DNA of 64,000 nt from Kaistella jeonii (lineage in GTDB: Bacteria > Bacteroidota > Bacteroidia > Flavobacteriales > Weeksellaceae), in the NCBI RefSeq assembly GCF_000812865.1, contig NZ_JSYL01000009.1, positions 32,658 through 96,657 on the forward strand. The letters run 5' to 3'. The notes under the pieces were generated by a model, which was not told the DNA's origin, made no database searches, and saw nothing but the letters and a program-made list of their open reading frames with translations. Positions within the stretch are counted from its first letter, which is position 1. Each line of letters opens with the position of its first letter. The translations under genes and the position numbers were made by a program. This document shows, piece by piece, positions 44,064 to 52,876 of this stretch.

Positions 44064-45854
44064 TTAGAGATTAAAATATTCCCAAACCAATCCACCCCGA
44101 CTTTTTCCTAAGATTTCCTCCAAAGTTTCTCTGGATGATTCTCTTACTCTTTTGACCGATTTCAGTTTTGAAAGTAACAATTCTATTGCTTTTTCGCCGA
44201 TTCCGGGAATTTCTTCGAGTTCAGATTTGATGGTCGAATTTTTACGGCGCGTTCGGTGATGTTTCACGCCAAATCGGTGAGATTCATCGCGAACTCTTTG
44301 CAGAATTTTTAGCGTTTCCGATTTTTTATCCAGATACAAAGGAATCGGATCTTCCGGAAAATAAATTTCTTCCAGGCGTTTTGCAATTCCGATGATGGTT
44401 ATTTTTCCGTACAAACCAAGCAACTTCAAACTTTTTACGGAAGAAGAAAGCTGCCCTTTTCCACCATCAATTAATATGAGTTGTGGCAACGGTTCGGCTT
44501 CGTCCAACAATCTTTTGTACCGGCGATAAATCACTTCTTCCATGGTCTTATAATCATCGGGACCGACGACCGTTTTCGGATGAAAAATTCGGTAATCAGC
44601 TTTGCTCGGTTTTCCATCTTTAAAAACAACACACGCCGAAACGGGATTTGTTCCCTGAATATTCGAGTTATCGAAACCTTCGATATGTCGAGGCTCAGTT
44701 GGCATTCGCAATAATTTTTGCATCTCTGCCATGATTCGGTTGGTATGCCTTTCCGGATCTACAATTTGCACCGCTTTCAATTTTTCAATGCGGTATTCTT
44801 TAGCATTTTTCTCAGAAAGTTCTACTATTCTTTTCTTATCACCGACTTTCGGAACGATCAATTTTACATTCGGTATTTCTAAGGATAAATGAAAAGGAAT
44901 CAAAATTTCTTTGGAATCAGAATCAAATTTCTGCCGGATTTCGATCATGGCTTCTTCCAAAATATCTTCATCCGTTTCTTCCAGAATTTTCTTGATCTCT
45001 GTCGTAAAACTTTGAATAATATTTCCGTTCTGAATTTTAAAATAATTAATGTACGCCGCAGTTTCATCACTCGTCATTCCGAAAACATCAACATCATTGA
45101 TACTCGGATTTACGACCGTATGTTTGTGCTGATAATTTTCGAGCAGATCGATTCTTTCTTTGATCATCTGCGCGTTTTCAAACTCTAAATTCTGCGCAAA
45201 AGTCATCATCTGATTCGTCAAATATTCTTTCGCCGTACGGAAATCTCCTTTAATAATACCACGGATCGCCTCGATCTTTTTGTCGTAATGTTCCTTCATT
45301 TCGAGCATTTCACAAGGACCTTCACAATTTTTGATATGGTATTCCAGACAGACTTTATATTTTCCTTCTTCAATTTTTTTCGGAGAAAGATTCAGATTAC
45401 ATGTTCGAATTTTATACAGATGTTTAATGGTGTCGAGCAAAACCTTAGCGGGACGAACTTTCGCATAAGGACCGAAATATTCGGAACCGTCTTTGATTTT
45501 AGTTCGGGTCAGAAAAATTCGTGGAAAATCTTCATTTTTAATACAAATCCAGGGATAAGTTTTGTCATCTTTGAGCATCACGTTGTAAAACGGTTGATGT
45601 TCCTTAATTAGATTATTCTCCAACAAAAGCGCATCATATTCGCTGTTAACAACAGTAGTTTCGAGCCGGAAAATTTTCGCAACCATGATTCTGGTGCGAT
45701 AACCTGGCTGATTTTTATTAAAATAAGATAGAACTCTTTTCTTTAAATTCTTCGCTTTACCAACGTACAATAAATTCGCGTTTTTATCATAATATCGATA
45801 AACTCCAGGATCGGACGGTAAAGTTTTAAGTTGAAGATCAAGATCAGCATTCAT
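44064..45854 (-). CDS. uvrC: Excinuclease ABC subunit C
   Basis: 596 residues from the ATG at 45854 (MNADLDLQLKTLPSDPGVYRYYD); an upstream start would add 21 unrelated residues. The GIY-YIG nuclease domain (GVYRYYDKNANLLYVGKAKNLKKRV) comes first, then a UVR UvrB-binding motif (FENAQMIKERIDLLENYQ), the RNase H-like nuclease (EGFDNSNIQGTNPVSACVVF) and C-terminal helix-hairpin-helix (EIPGIGEKAIELLLSKLKS). It makes both incisions in nucleotide excision repair. Confidence 0.96.
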   Translation of the reverse strand: MNADLDLQLKTLPSDPGVYRYYDKNANLLYVGKAKNLKKRVLSYFNKNQPGYRTRIMVAKIFRLETTVVNSEYDALLLENNLIKEHQPFYNVMLKDDKTYPWICIKNEDFPRIFLTRTKIKDGSEYFGPYAKVRPAKVLLDTIKHLYKIRTCNLNLSPKKIEEGKYKVCLEYHIKNCEGPCEMLEMKEHYDKKIEAIRGIIKGDFRTAKEYLTNQMMTFAQNLEFENAQMIKERIDLLENYQHKHTVVNPSINDVDVFGMTSDETAAYINYFKIQNGNIIQSFTTEIKKILEETDEDILEEAMIEIRQKFDSDSKEILIPFHLSLEIPNVKLIVPKVGDKKRIVELSEKNAKEYRIEKLKAVQIVDPERHTNRIMAEMQKLLRMPTEPRHIEGFDNSNIQGTNPVSACVVFKDGKPSKADYRIFHPKTVVGPDDYKTMEEVIYRRYKRLLDEAEPLPQLILIDGGKGQLSSSVKSLKLLGLYGKITIIGIAKRLEEIYFPEDPIPLYLDKKSETLKILQRVRDESHRFGVKHHRTRRKNSTIKSELEEIPGIGEKAIELLLSKLKSVKRVRESSRETLEEILGKSRGGLVWEYFNL

Positions 45855-45902
45855 GTTGCAAAAATAAGGATTTTGCTTTGTAAAAAAGAACTTCTTAAAA
45901 TA

Positions 45903-45934
45903 AAACCAGTCCGCCAAAATTGACAGACTGGTTT
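45903..45934 (-). terminator. Rho-independent terminator
   Basis: A 9-bp stem AAACCAGTC (45903-45911) with GACTGGTTT (45926-45934) and T-run on the minus strand, after the Cys-rich oxidoreductase-like gene. Confidence 0.75.
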
Positions 45935-45955
45935 AAAATTATATTTTTAAATGTA

Positions 45956-47770
45956 TTAAGCTTTCACATTTTCAGGGATTTGAATACCAATTATTTTATT
46001 TTTATAATCAGCTAATTGAACCACAACTACTTTCACATTATTCTTGAAAAAAGAAGTTTCAGCAAATAATTGTTCGTAATAATTAACGCCTTCGATCAAA
46101 TTGCTTTTAAAGGTTTTCCATTTTTTAGTCTGAGCATTAGTGAAGCTTTCAGAATATTCTTCAATTTCATTTTTCAAATACTCTACATACATTTTCAATT
46201 CGTTCACAAAAATATTCGGACGGTTTGTTTCCGGCATTACATTTTCGTTTCCGTAAATATGTTTGACCATATCAGAAAGTGAAACTTCTTTGTCAAAATA
46301 CGCCAAATTTGGTCCAGGACAAACGACTACGCCCTGTTTCTCTCCTTTAATTGGAATCTCACTTTCCAGATAAGAAGAGTTGACCAATCCGACACAAAGA
46401 CAAGATTTTTCAGTAATTTTTGTTTTTCTTTTATCGTACTCTTTCAAAGATATTATCTCTTTTACCTCTTCCAGATCATTCAGTTTAACGGTTTGATATT
46501 TTCTGGAAGCCGTACAAATTCCTTCTGGTCCAAATTCTTTACTCAAAGCCAGATATTTTTTCGGACAAGAACTACCAGCTTTCTCTTTATTAATTTTCTC
46601 CTGTTTGAAAAACTCATTCGTGCTTCCTTTAATGGTGTTAAAAGGAATTCCGAGCGGAGAAATATTGCTTAAGTAAAAATCTTCTTCTTTGGATTTAGAC
46701 AATAATTCTCTCGTTTCTTTGTCAACAGAAGTCGCTTCCGGAACCAATAAAAATGGCGAACCCCAACCAATACTATCGACTTGATAATTCTCCAACAAAA
46801 ACTCGTGTTCTTCCGCAGTACCTACTCCACCCTGAACGGTGATTTTCATTTCTAAAGGTTGTGCCGGAACAGGAATTTCTTTTTGAGTCAAAGCATTTAC
46901 CATCAATTCATGAGCAGAAGCGATCAGATCATTTTTCTTTTGTTTGAATTCTTCCATGATCGGACCAAGCAATAAACCATCGGTTGCAAAAGCGTGACCG
47001 CCACAGTTTAAACCAGATTCTACGCGGTATTCAGAAACCCAAAGTCCTTTTTTTGCCAAGAAATTTCCCTGAATCATCGCCGAACGGAAATCACTTACTT
47101 TCAAAATAATTTTCTTTTTTAATTCTCCTTTCTCATTTGGAAAAAAATCTGGAAAAGATTCAAAATAACTGTACAATCTCGGATTCATTCCGGCAGAAAG
47201 TACGATTGAAGAAGAAAGTTTGCTGTTGGCAAAACCTCTCAAAGAAACATGAGCATCATTGAAAATGACAGGTAATTGTATACCTTTTACGAAATTATCT
47301 TTATCTACTTTGGTCATGACATTCACATCAATACTTCCGGGAGAAAGGTGAGTTTCTAAGAATTTCCAGACATTTTCGGTGAAGTTTTCTTTTTGTTCAG
47401 CCAAGTTTTCCAATCCTTTTTTAATATCCGATTTGTTAGGAAGAATATCAATGTATTGCTGAAGAGCTTCTTTGCTTTTGCTCAATTCTTTCTTAAAGTT
47501 TTCAAACTTCAAATTAACGACGTCATGAACCATATCAAGATAAGCTGTAATTCTTTTCGCGCGGTAATCTTCAATTTTATTTGAAATTTCCGTGTAACTG
47601 AAATTGTTTCTTTTGTGGTACAAACTGTTCATTTTCTCAATGATTTCGTCATCGATGATTGAAATTACTGAAGAGATTCCGTATTGTGCAACTCTGATCG
47701 GACTGTCGATCGTATAAGCCAATCCCATAACCGGAATGTGAAAATTGTGTGCGGGCTTTTTCTTATTCAT
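45956..47770 (-). CDS. Large Cys-rich protein, nitronate-monooxygenase-like TIM barrel, function unknown
   Basis: 604 residues. The layout recalls the FMN-dependent nitronate monooxygenase (2-nitropropane dioxygenase-like) barrel: HIPVMGLAYTIDSPIRVAQYG at the N-terminus, the phosphate/flavin-type GLNCGGHAFATDGLLLGPI (residues 253-271), and KITVQGGVGTAEEHEFL followed by SIGWGSPFLLVPEAT (310-347). An unusual insertion and extension carries Cys402, Cys419, Cys457, Cys459 and Cys484 in CX16C and CXC spacing, consistent with a metal or Fe-S site. A long helical segment (about 80-135) is also extra. It is divergent from histidine ammonia-lyase. I do not know a characterised member, and the fold assignment is from motifs only. 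Confidence 0.55.
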   Translation of the reverse strand: MNKKKPAHNFHIPVMGLAYTIDSPIRVAQYGISSVISIIDDEIIEKMNSLYHKRNNFSYTEISNKIEDYRAKRITAYLDMVHDVVNLKFENFKKELSKSKEALQQYIDILPNKSDIKKGLENLAEQKENFTENVWKFLETHLSPGSIDVNVMTKVDKDNFVKGIQLPVIFNDAHVSLRGFANSKLSSSIVLSAGMNPRLYSYFESFPDFFPNEKGELKKKIILKVSDFRSAMIQGNFLAKKGLWVSEYRVESGLNCGGHAFATDGLLLGPIMEEFKQKKNDLIASAHELMVNALTQKEIPVPAQPLEMKITVQGGVGTAEEHEFLLENYQVDSIGWGSPFLLVPEATSVDKETRELLSKSKEEDFYLSNISPLGIPFNTIKGSTNEFFKQEKINKEKAGSSCPKKYLALSKEFGPEGICTASRKYQTVKLNDLEEVKEIISLKEYDKRKTKITEKSCLCVGLVNSSYLESEIPIKGEKQGVVVCPGPNLAYFDKEVSLSDMVKHIYGNENVMPETNRPNIFVNELKMYVEYLKNEIEEYSESFTNAQTKKWKTFKSNLIEGVNYYEQLFAETSFFKNNVKVVVVQLADYKNKIIGIQIPENVKA

Positions 47771-47962
47771 ATTTTTTATTGATCTCTTTATTAACTAGAT
47801 AATTTTAAATAACCATCAAAATTAGAATTAAATTTTTAATTATGTATCGGATACTACATTTATTAACGTTCTGATTTTATGACTTTTATCAGTAAATAAA
47901 AAAAACATTCAACTGTTCCTGCAGATTTTTAAAAAAGCGTATTTTTAAGCAAATTCTATTTA

Positions 47963-49453
47963 ATGAAAATTTACGGCGTCGATACTTTTACGATTACTGA
48001 TATAATGGCGATTTTGAAAAATCCCAAAGAAGCAAAACTTAACAAAGAAGCGAAACAGAAAATTCTGAAATCTCAAAGCAACGTTCAGAAAATAGTAGCT
48101 TCTGACAAAACGGTGTACGGGATTAATACGGGTTTTGGACCGCTTTGCGACGTGAAAATATCGGAAGAGGAAACAGCTCAACTTCAATATAATTTAATTA
48201 TTTCTCACTCAGTTGGCGTTGGAAAACCGATTGCTAAGGATTATTCCAGAGTGATGATGATTGCAAAAATTCATGCATTATCGAAAGGATTTTCCGGCGT
48301 TTCGCTGGAAGTGATCGAGCGATTGATCATCATGTTGGAAAAAGATATCATTCCAGTTGTGCCGGAACAAGGTTCTGTTGGAGCTTCAGGTGATTTGGCT
48401 CCTTTGGCTCATTTAGTCTTACCGCTTTTAGGTTTAGGAAAAGTATGGCAACAGGATGAAATTGTAGAAACTGGAAAAGTTTTAGAAAAATATGGTTTAC
48501 AACCTTTGCAACTTGGTCCAAAAGAAGGACTGGGTTTAATTAATGGAACTCAGTTTATTTTAGCACACGCCATTTTAGGCTTGAATAAATTTGAATACTT
48601 ATTAAATCTAGCCGACTTAACTGCAGCAGTAAGTTTAGAAGCCTATCGAGGTTCATCAAGTCCATTTAAAAAAGAGCTTCATGATATTCGTCCGTTTGAT
48701 GGCAGTAGAAAAGTAGCTACGAGAATGCGGAAGTTTCTAAAAGATTCCGACAATTTAAAAAGTCATGAATTCTGTGATCGTGTTCAAGATCCTTATTCCA
48801 TGCGATGCGTTCCGCAAGTTCACGGTGCGAGTAGAAATGCTTACGAACATTTAAAAAATTTAGCAGAAACAGAATTGAATTCTGTGACGGATAATCCGAT
48901 TATTTTAAGTTCTGAAGAATCAATTTCCGGTGGAAATTTCCATGGGCAATTACTAGCTTTACCTTTAGATTATGCGACTTTGGCAGTTGCGGAACTCGGA
49001 AATATTTCAGACCGAAGAAGTTATCTTTTACTGGAAGGAAAATATGGTTTACCAAGATTATTGACGGAGAGTTCAGGATTAAATTCCGGATTTATGATTC
49101 CACAATACACTTCTGCAGCGTTGGTTACCGAAAATAAAACTTTGTGTTTCCCGGCTTCTGCAGATTCTATTCCGACGAGTTTGGGACAGGAAGATCACGT
49201 TTCCATGGGAAGTATTTCGGGGAGAAAATTTAATCAGGTTTTAGGGAATTTAGAAAACATTCTTTCAGTAGAATTGATGTTTGGTGCGCAAGGATTAGAA
49301 TTCCGACGTCCTGCAAAATGTTCGAAATATGTTGAAACTGCTTATTCTCTGATCCGAACAAAAGTTGCGAAATTAGAAGAAGACCGATTGATCGGCGAAG
49401 ATATGTTGGCAATTGCGGACTTGATCAGAGATAGAAAATTTGAGGTTAATTAA
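47963..49453 (+). CDS. hutH: Histidine ammonia-lyase
   Basis: 496 residues. It deaminates histidine to trans-urocanate. The Ala-Ser-Gly triad that forms the MIO electrophile is in GSVGASGDLAPLAHL; the family segments YGINTGFGPL and QDPYSMRC are present. The other hut genes (hutU, hutI, hutG) are not in the window. It is divergent from the Cys-rich oxidoreductase-like gene, 192 bp apart. Confidence 0.94.
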   Translation: MKIYGVDTFTITDIMAILKNPKEAKLNKEAKQKILKSQSNVQKIVASDKTVYGINTGFGPLCDVKISEEETAQLQYNLIISHSVGVGKPIAKDYSRVMMIAKIHALSKGFSGVSLEVIERLIIMLEKDIIPVVPEQGSVGASGDLAPLAHLVLPLLGLGKVWQQDEIVETGKVLEKYGLQPLQLGPKEGLGLINGTQFILAHAILGLNKFEYLLNLADLTAAVSLEAYRGSSSPFKKELHDIRPFDGSRKVATRMRKFLKDSDNLKSHEFCDRVQDPYSMRCVPQVHGASRNAYEHLKNLAETELNSVTDNPIILSSEESISGGNFHGQLLALPLDYATLAVAELGNISDRRSYLLLEGKYGLPRLLTESSGLNSGFMIPQYTSAALVTENKTLCFPASADSIPTSLGQEDHVSMGSISGRKFNQVLGNLENILSVELMFGAQGLEFRRPAKCSKYVETAYSLIRTKVAKLEEDRLIGEDMLAIADLIRDRKFEVN

Positions 49454-49508
49454 TTGTATCTAAATGCTATCATTAATCATCTTTCTATCCAATCCATCCA
49501 TAAAAAAA

Positions 49509-49532
49509 TTCCATCAAAATTAATTGATGGAA
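49509..49532. terminator. Bidirectional terminator between hutH and mlaD
   Basis: TTCCATCAA (49509-49517) pairs with TTGATGGAA (49524-49532), flanked by an A-run and a T-run between convergent genes. Confidence 0.8.
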
Positions 49533-49559
49533 CTTTTTATTCTATTGATTTACTATTGT

Positions 49560-50558
49560 TTACAGCTTCACTTCATTTTTTTTCAGATCTTTCTCTTTCT
49601 GTTTTTCGAGCTTTTTAAAATAACCACGGAAAAAGAAATTGTGTTTTAAAGCTTCCATATTTTGATTCAATTTGTCCGCAGCTTCTTTAACACTTACCAC
49701 GGTAGAGTCGATATTTTTAACCAAAACCGGATCTTTGGTGATATAGTTTAAAGTTCCTTTTCCATTTTTAATTTCGTCCACATAATCATTCAAACTTTTG
49801 GTTGCCTTGTTAATATCCTGACCAGATTTTTCTAAGTTGCCAAAAACATCTTGAATTTGCTTACGAGATTTTGGATCACTCAAAAGAACTGCAGCAGCAC
49901 TTTGATCGTAATTTATTTTAGAAATTATGGCGTTCACTTGAGCCATTGCTCTGTTACTACCTTCTGCGGTTCGCTTCAATGCAGCAAATGATCGACGCAA
50001 ATCATGTTCCAATAAAGAGTCACTTAATATCGCACCCAAAGCTCCTTTTCCACCCACCACTTTATGCGTAATTTTTGCAAGATCCGAAGTGATCAAAGCT
50101 GCGCTCGCATTGGTTTTGCTAAAGGTCTCGAGAATTTCATCTACGGTCACCTTAGTTTTTATTTGAATTTGATCCCCTGAAACCACCATTTTTGCAGCTT
50201 TATTTTCTCCGGGAACAATGTTGACGACCATGCTTCCAACCAAACCGTCTGAAGCAATTGATGCAATGGCATCTTTTTTAATAAATCTCGCCGCTTCTTC
50301 ATCCACCGACATTTCCACCCTAATTTTTCCTTCATCTTTCATTTCTATTTTGCTCACGGTTCCTACATTCACGCCCGAATACCGAACATTATTGCCAATC
50401 TGCAAACCACTTACATCGGTAAAAATCGCAGATAACTGAATATTTTTGCTAAAGAGGTGTTGCCGTTTTCCCACAAAATACAACGCGGTAACCAGAAGAA
50501 TTGTCCCGAGTACGACGAAAATGCCGACATTCATTTTTTTTGAGGTAGATTTTTCCAT
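49560..50558 (-). CDS. mlaD: MlaD family MCE lipid-transport protein
   Basis: 332 residues: an N-terminal membrane anchor (about 9-27), one MCE domain (about 38-118, IQLSAIFTDVSGLQIGNNVRYSG, VGTVSKIEM) and a long helical tail. It is the periplasmic, lipid-binding component of the Mla ABC system, which moves phospholipids between the membranes to keep the outer membrane asymmetric. It follows mlaF by 4 bp. Confidence 0.9.
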   Translation of the reverse strand: MEKSTSKKMNVGIFVVLGTILLVTALYFVGKRQHLFSKNIQLSAIFTDVSGLQIGNNVRYSGVNVGTVSKIEMKDEGKIRVEMSVDEEAARFIKKDAIASIASDGLVGSMVVNIVPGENKAAKMVVSGDQIQIKTKVTVDEILETFSKTNASAALITSDLAKITHKVVGGKGALGAILSDSLLEHDLRRSFAALKRTAEGSNRAMAQVNAIISKINYDQSAAAVLLSDPKSRKQIQDVFGNLEKSGQDINKATKSLNDYVDEIKNGKGTLNYITKDPVLVKNIDSTVVSVKEAADKLNQNMEALKHNFFFRGYFKKLEKQKEKDLKKNEVKL

Positions 50559-50562
50559 ACTA

Positions 50563-51315
50563 TTAATTTTTAAAGAAGGCCTGAACTTGTGGATCTTCGG
50601 ATTTTAAAAGTTCCTCATAAGTTCCTTCTGCATAATTAATTCCATCAACCAGTAAGATCATGCGGTTCGAAATAACTCGGGCGCAATCTACGTCATGCGT
50701 AATGATAATGGAAGAGGTTTTATATTTTAATTGAATATTTCTTAACAGTTCAATAATTTCTTTCGAAGTGATCGGATCTAAACCTGTTGTAGGTTCATCA
50801 TACATGAGAATTTTCGGTTTTAGGATCAAAGCTCTTGCAAGCGCAACTCTTCTCTGCATTCCACCGGAAAGTTCAGAGGGCATTAAATCGATGGTTTTTC
50901 CCAGACCAACATCATCCAAAGCTTCTTTTACTAAAACTTCCGTTCCTGTAAAATTTTTAATTTTGTCTTTATGCCTTCTTAAAGGAAATTCCAGGTTTTC
51001 CCGAACCGTCATCGAATCGTACAAAGCACTTCCTTGAAAAAGAAATCCAATTTCAGTTCTTAAAATATCGAGTTCTTTTTGTCCCATCTTCGTAATATCT
51101 TCTCCATTGATGGTGATGCTTCCGCCATCGGCTTGAATTAATCCGACCAAACATTTAACCATAACAGATTTTCCGGAGCCGGATTTTCCCATGATCGTCA
51201 AATTTTCACCTTCAAAAAGTTTTAAATTAAAACCTTTCAACACCTGATTGTCGCCAAAACTTTTGGTGATATTTTTCAGTTCTAAAACTACTTTTTTTGA
51301 ATTATTTTCTTCCAT
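50563..51315 (-). CDS. mlaF: Mla ABC transporter ATP-binding protein
   Basis: 250 residues with Walker A GKSGSGKSVM, signature SELSGGMQRRVALARAL and Walker B ILMYDEPTTGLDP. The MlaF type is suggested by its place between the MlaE-like permease and MlaD. It powers phospholipid transport. The start is 3 bp after the mlaE stop. Confidence 0.93.
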   Translation of the reverse strand: MEENNSKKVVLELKNITKSFGDNQVLKGFNLKLFEGENLTIMGKSGSGKSVMVKCLVGLIQADGGSITINGEDITKMGQKELDILRTEIGFLFQGSALYDSMTVRENLEFPLRRHKDKIKNFTGTEVLVKEALDDVGLGKTIDLMPSELSGGMQRRVALARALILKPKILMYDEPTTGLDPITSKEIIELLRNIQLKYKTSSIIITHDVDCARVISNRMILLVDGINYAEGTYEELLKSEDPQVQAFFKN

Positions 51316-51318
51316 TTT

Positions 51319-52101
51319 TTAAATATCAAAAATAATATCAGTTACAAATACGGCGATAAAGTCGATGATAAAAATCAACATTGAGGTGTAAACAACCGCT
51401 GCATTAGAAGCTTCGCCCACGCCGACGGTTCCTTTCGCACAATTATAGCCTTTAAAACATCCAATTAAACCGATTGCAAAACCAAAGAAAAATGTTTTGA
51501 TCGTTGCGGGAATAATGTCACCAAATGCAATTGCTTTGAAAACTTTACTAAAATATAAAGTATAGGAAACATCTGATTTTAAATTTTCCACAAGTGCAGA
51601 ACCGAAAAGCGCGATAGCATCTCCGATAATTACTAAAAGTGGGAGCATTAAAGTTGCCGCTGCGATTCGCGTTACGACCAAATATTTAAAAGGATTCGTA
51701 CCGGAAACCTCCATCGCATCGATTTGCTCTGTAACGCGCATGGAGCCCAATTCTGCACCGATTCCCGAACCAATTCTTCCCGCACAGATCAGCGCAATAA
51801 TTACAGGGCCAATTTCCCGAATAATAGAAATACTGATCATGGAAGGAATCCAGGATTCTGCACCAAACTGTTCCAAAGTTGGCCGAGATTGCAGTGTAAA
51901 TACCAATCCCAAAATAAATCCAGTTACAGAAACCAAGAGTAAAGATCGATTGCCAATATTATAACATTGTCGGATCAATTCTTTAAACTCAAAAGGTGGA
52001 AAAAACACTTCCCGAAAGAAACGTCCTCCAAACAAGGTAATATCTCCAATTTCGGCGAAAAAAGATTTGGTATTATCCAATAAAGCAGAATTTTTAAACA
52101 T
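51319..52101 (-). CDS. mlaE: Mla ABC transporter permease
   Basis: 260 residues, an MlaE-family permease with five to six hydrophobic segments and the family motif GAELGSMRVTEQIDAMEVSGTNP followed by RIAAATLMLP. It heads the mlaE-mlaF-mlaD operon; MlaB and MlaC homologs are not adjacent. The divergent upstream region holds the promoter of a lipoprotein gene. Confidence 0.93.
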   Translation of the reverse strand: MFKNSALLDNTKSFFAEIGDITLFGGRFFREVFFPPFEFKELIRQCYNIGNRSLLLVSVTGFILGLVFTLQSRPTLEQFGAESWIPSMISISIIREIGPVIIALICAGRIGSGIGAELGSMRVTEQIDAMEVSGTNPFKYLVVTRIAAATLMLPLLVIIGDAIALFGSALVENLKSDVSYTLYFSKVFKAIAFGDIIPATIKTFFFGFAIGLIGCFKGYNCAKGTVGVGEASNAAVVYTSMLIFIIDFIAVFVTDIIFDI

Positions 52102-52276
52102 ACAAATCGGTGTTAATCAAATGTAGTTATATTTATAGTGAATACAATATAATAAAATCAGCAGAAATCTGGCGATTTTTGCTTTCGTCACGTACTGAAA
52201 TTTATATTTTAATCATTAAAAATTTAACGCTAATAAAATAGGGTTTAATCACCCGAAATTTAATTTCGTGAAATTA

Positions 52277-52284
52277 TAAATTTG
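52277..52284 (+). promoter_or_regulatory. -7 box of the lipoprotein gene
   Basis: TAAATTTG matches TAnnTTTG, 22 bp upstream of the ATG. Confidence 0.6.
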
Positions 52285-52305
52285 TAATCATTTAAACAAC
52301 AAAAT

Positions 52306-52701
52306 ATGAAAACAAAGATTAAAATTTTCTTACTTGCTTTGTCAGGAATTTTACTTAACTGCAAAGAAGCAAAACCGGTGAATCCTATCTACAATACTGC
52401 ATGGGCTGGAGTTGCAAATATTCCAACAGCTCAAAATATCGTCCTTAAATTTAGTGGCGATGACATCGACGTTATGTTAAAAGATAAAATTGTAGAGCAA
52501 ATGAAATTTAAAGTTTCAAATGATACGTTACATATTGAAAAAACGATGGGCGGTTCACCTTGTCCTGTAAAAAGTAAAGGTGTTTACAGATATATTATTG
52601 AAGGTGATCAACTGAGTTTAAAATATGTTTCAGATGAATGTGATTCCCGCCAATATAATATGACGGTTTCCAATTTTAAGAAGGTAGCATTTGAAGATTA
52701 G
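52306..52701 (+). CDS. Small lipoprotein of unknown function
   Basis: 131 residues with a lipoprotein signal (MKTKIKIFLLALSGILLNC, Cys19). The mature 112 residues look like a small beta domain (VLKFSGDDIDVMLKDKIVE, FKVSNDTLHIEKTMGG, ADQLSLKYVSDECD-like end) with one further Cys pair. It is divergent from the Mla operon, but no functional link is visible. Confidence 0.7.
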   Translation: MKTKIKIFLLALSGILLNCKEAKPVNPIYNTAWAGVANIPTAQNIVLKFSGDDIDVMLKDKIVEQMKFKVSNDTLHIEKTMGGSPCPVKSKGVYRYIIEGDQLSLKYVSDECDSRQYNMTVSNFKKVAFED

Positions 52702-52763
52702 GAATCTTCTTTTAAAGATTAATTGAATTGAAATCTTTCAATTTTAAAACATTTCAATTTCAA

Positions 52764-52797
52764 AAAATCTCAATCGGAAATGATTGAGGTTTTTCTT
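52764..52797 (+). terminator. Rho-independent terminator
   Basis: A 12-bp stem with one G-U pair (52764-52775 with 52782-52793) and a T-run, after the lipoprotein gene. Confidence 0.75.
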
Positions 52798-52876
52798 GGA
52801 AGGGAAAAATTAAAAATCTCTTGGAAAGATTGACCATAATGCAAAGAATTTTAGAATAACTTTTTATCTTTAGCCT

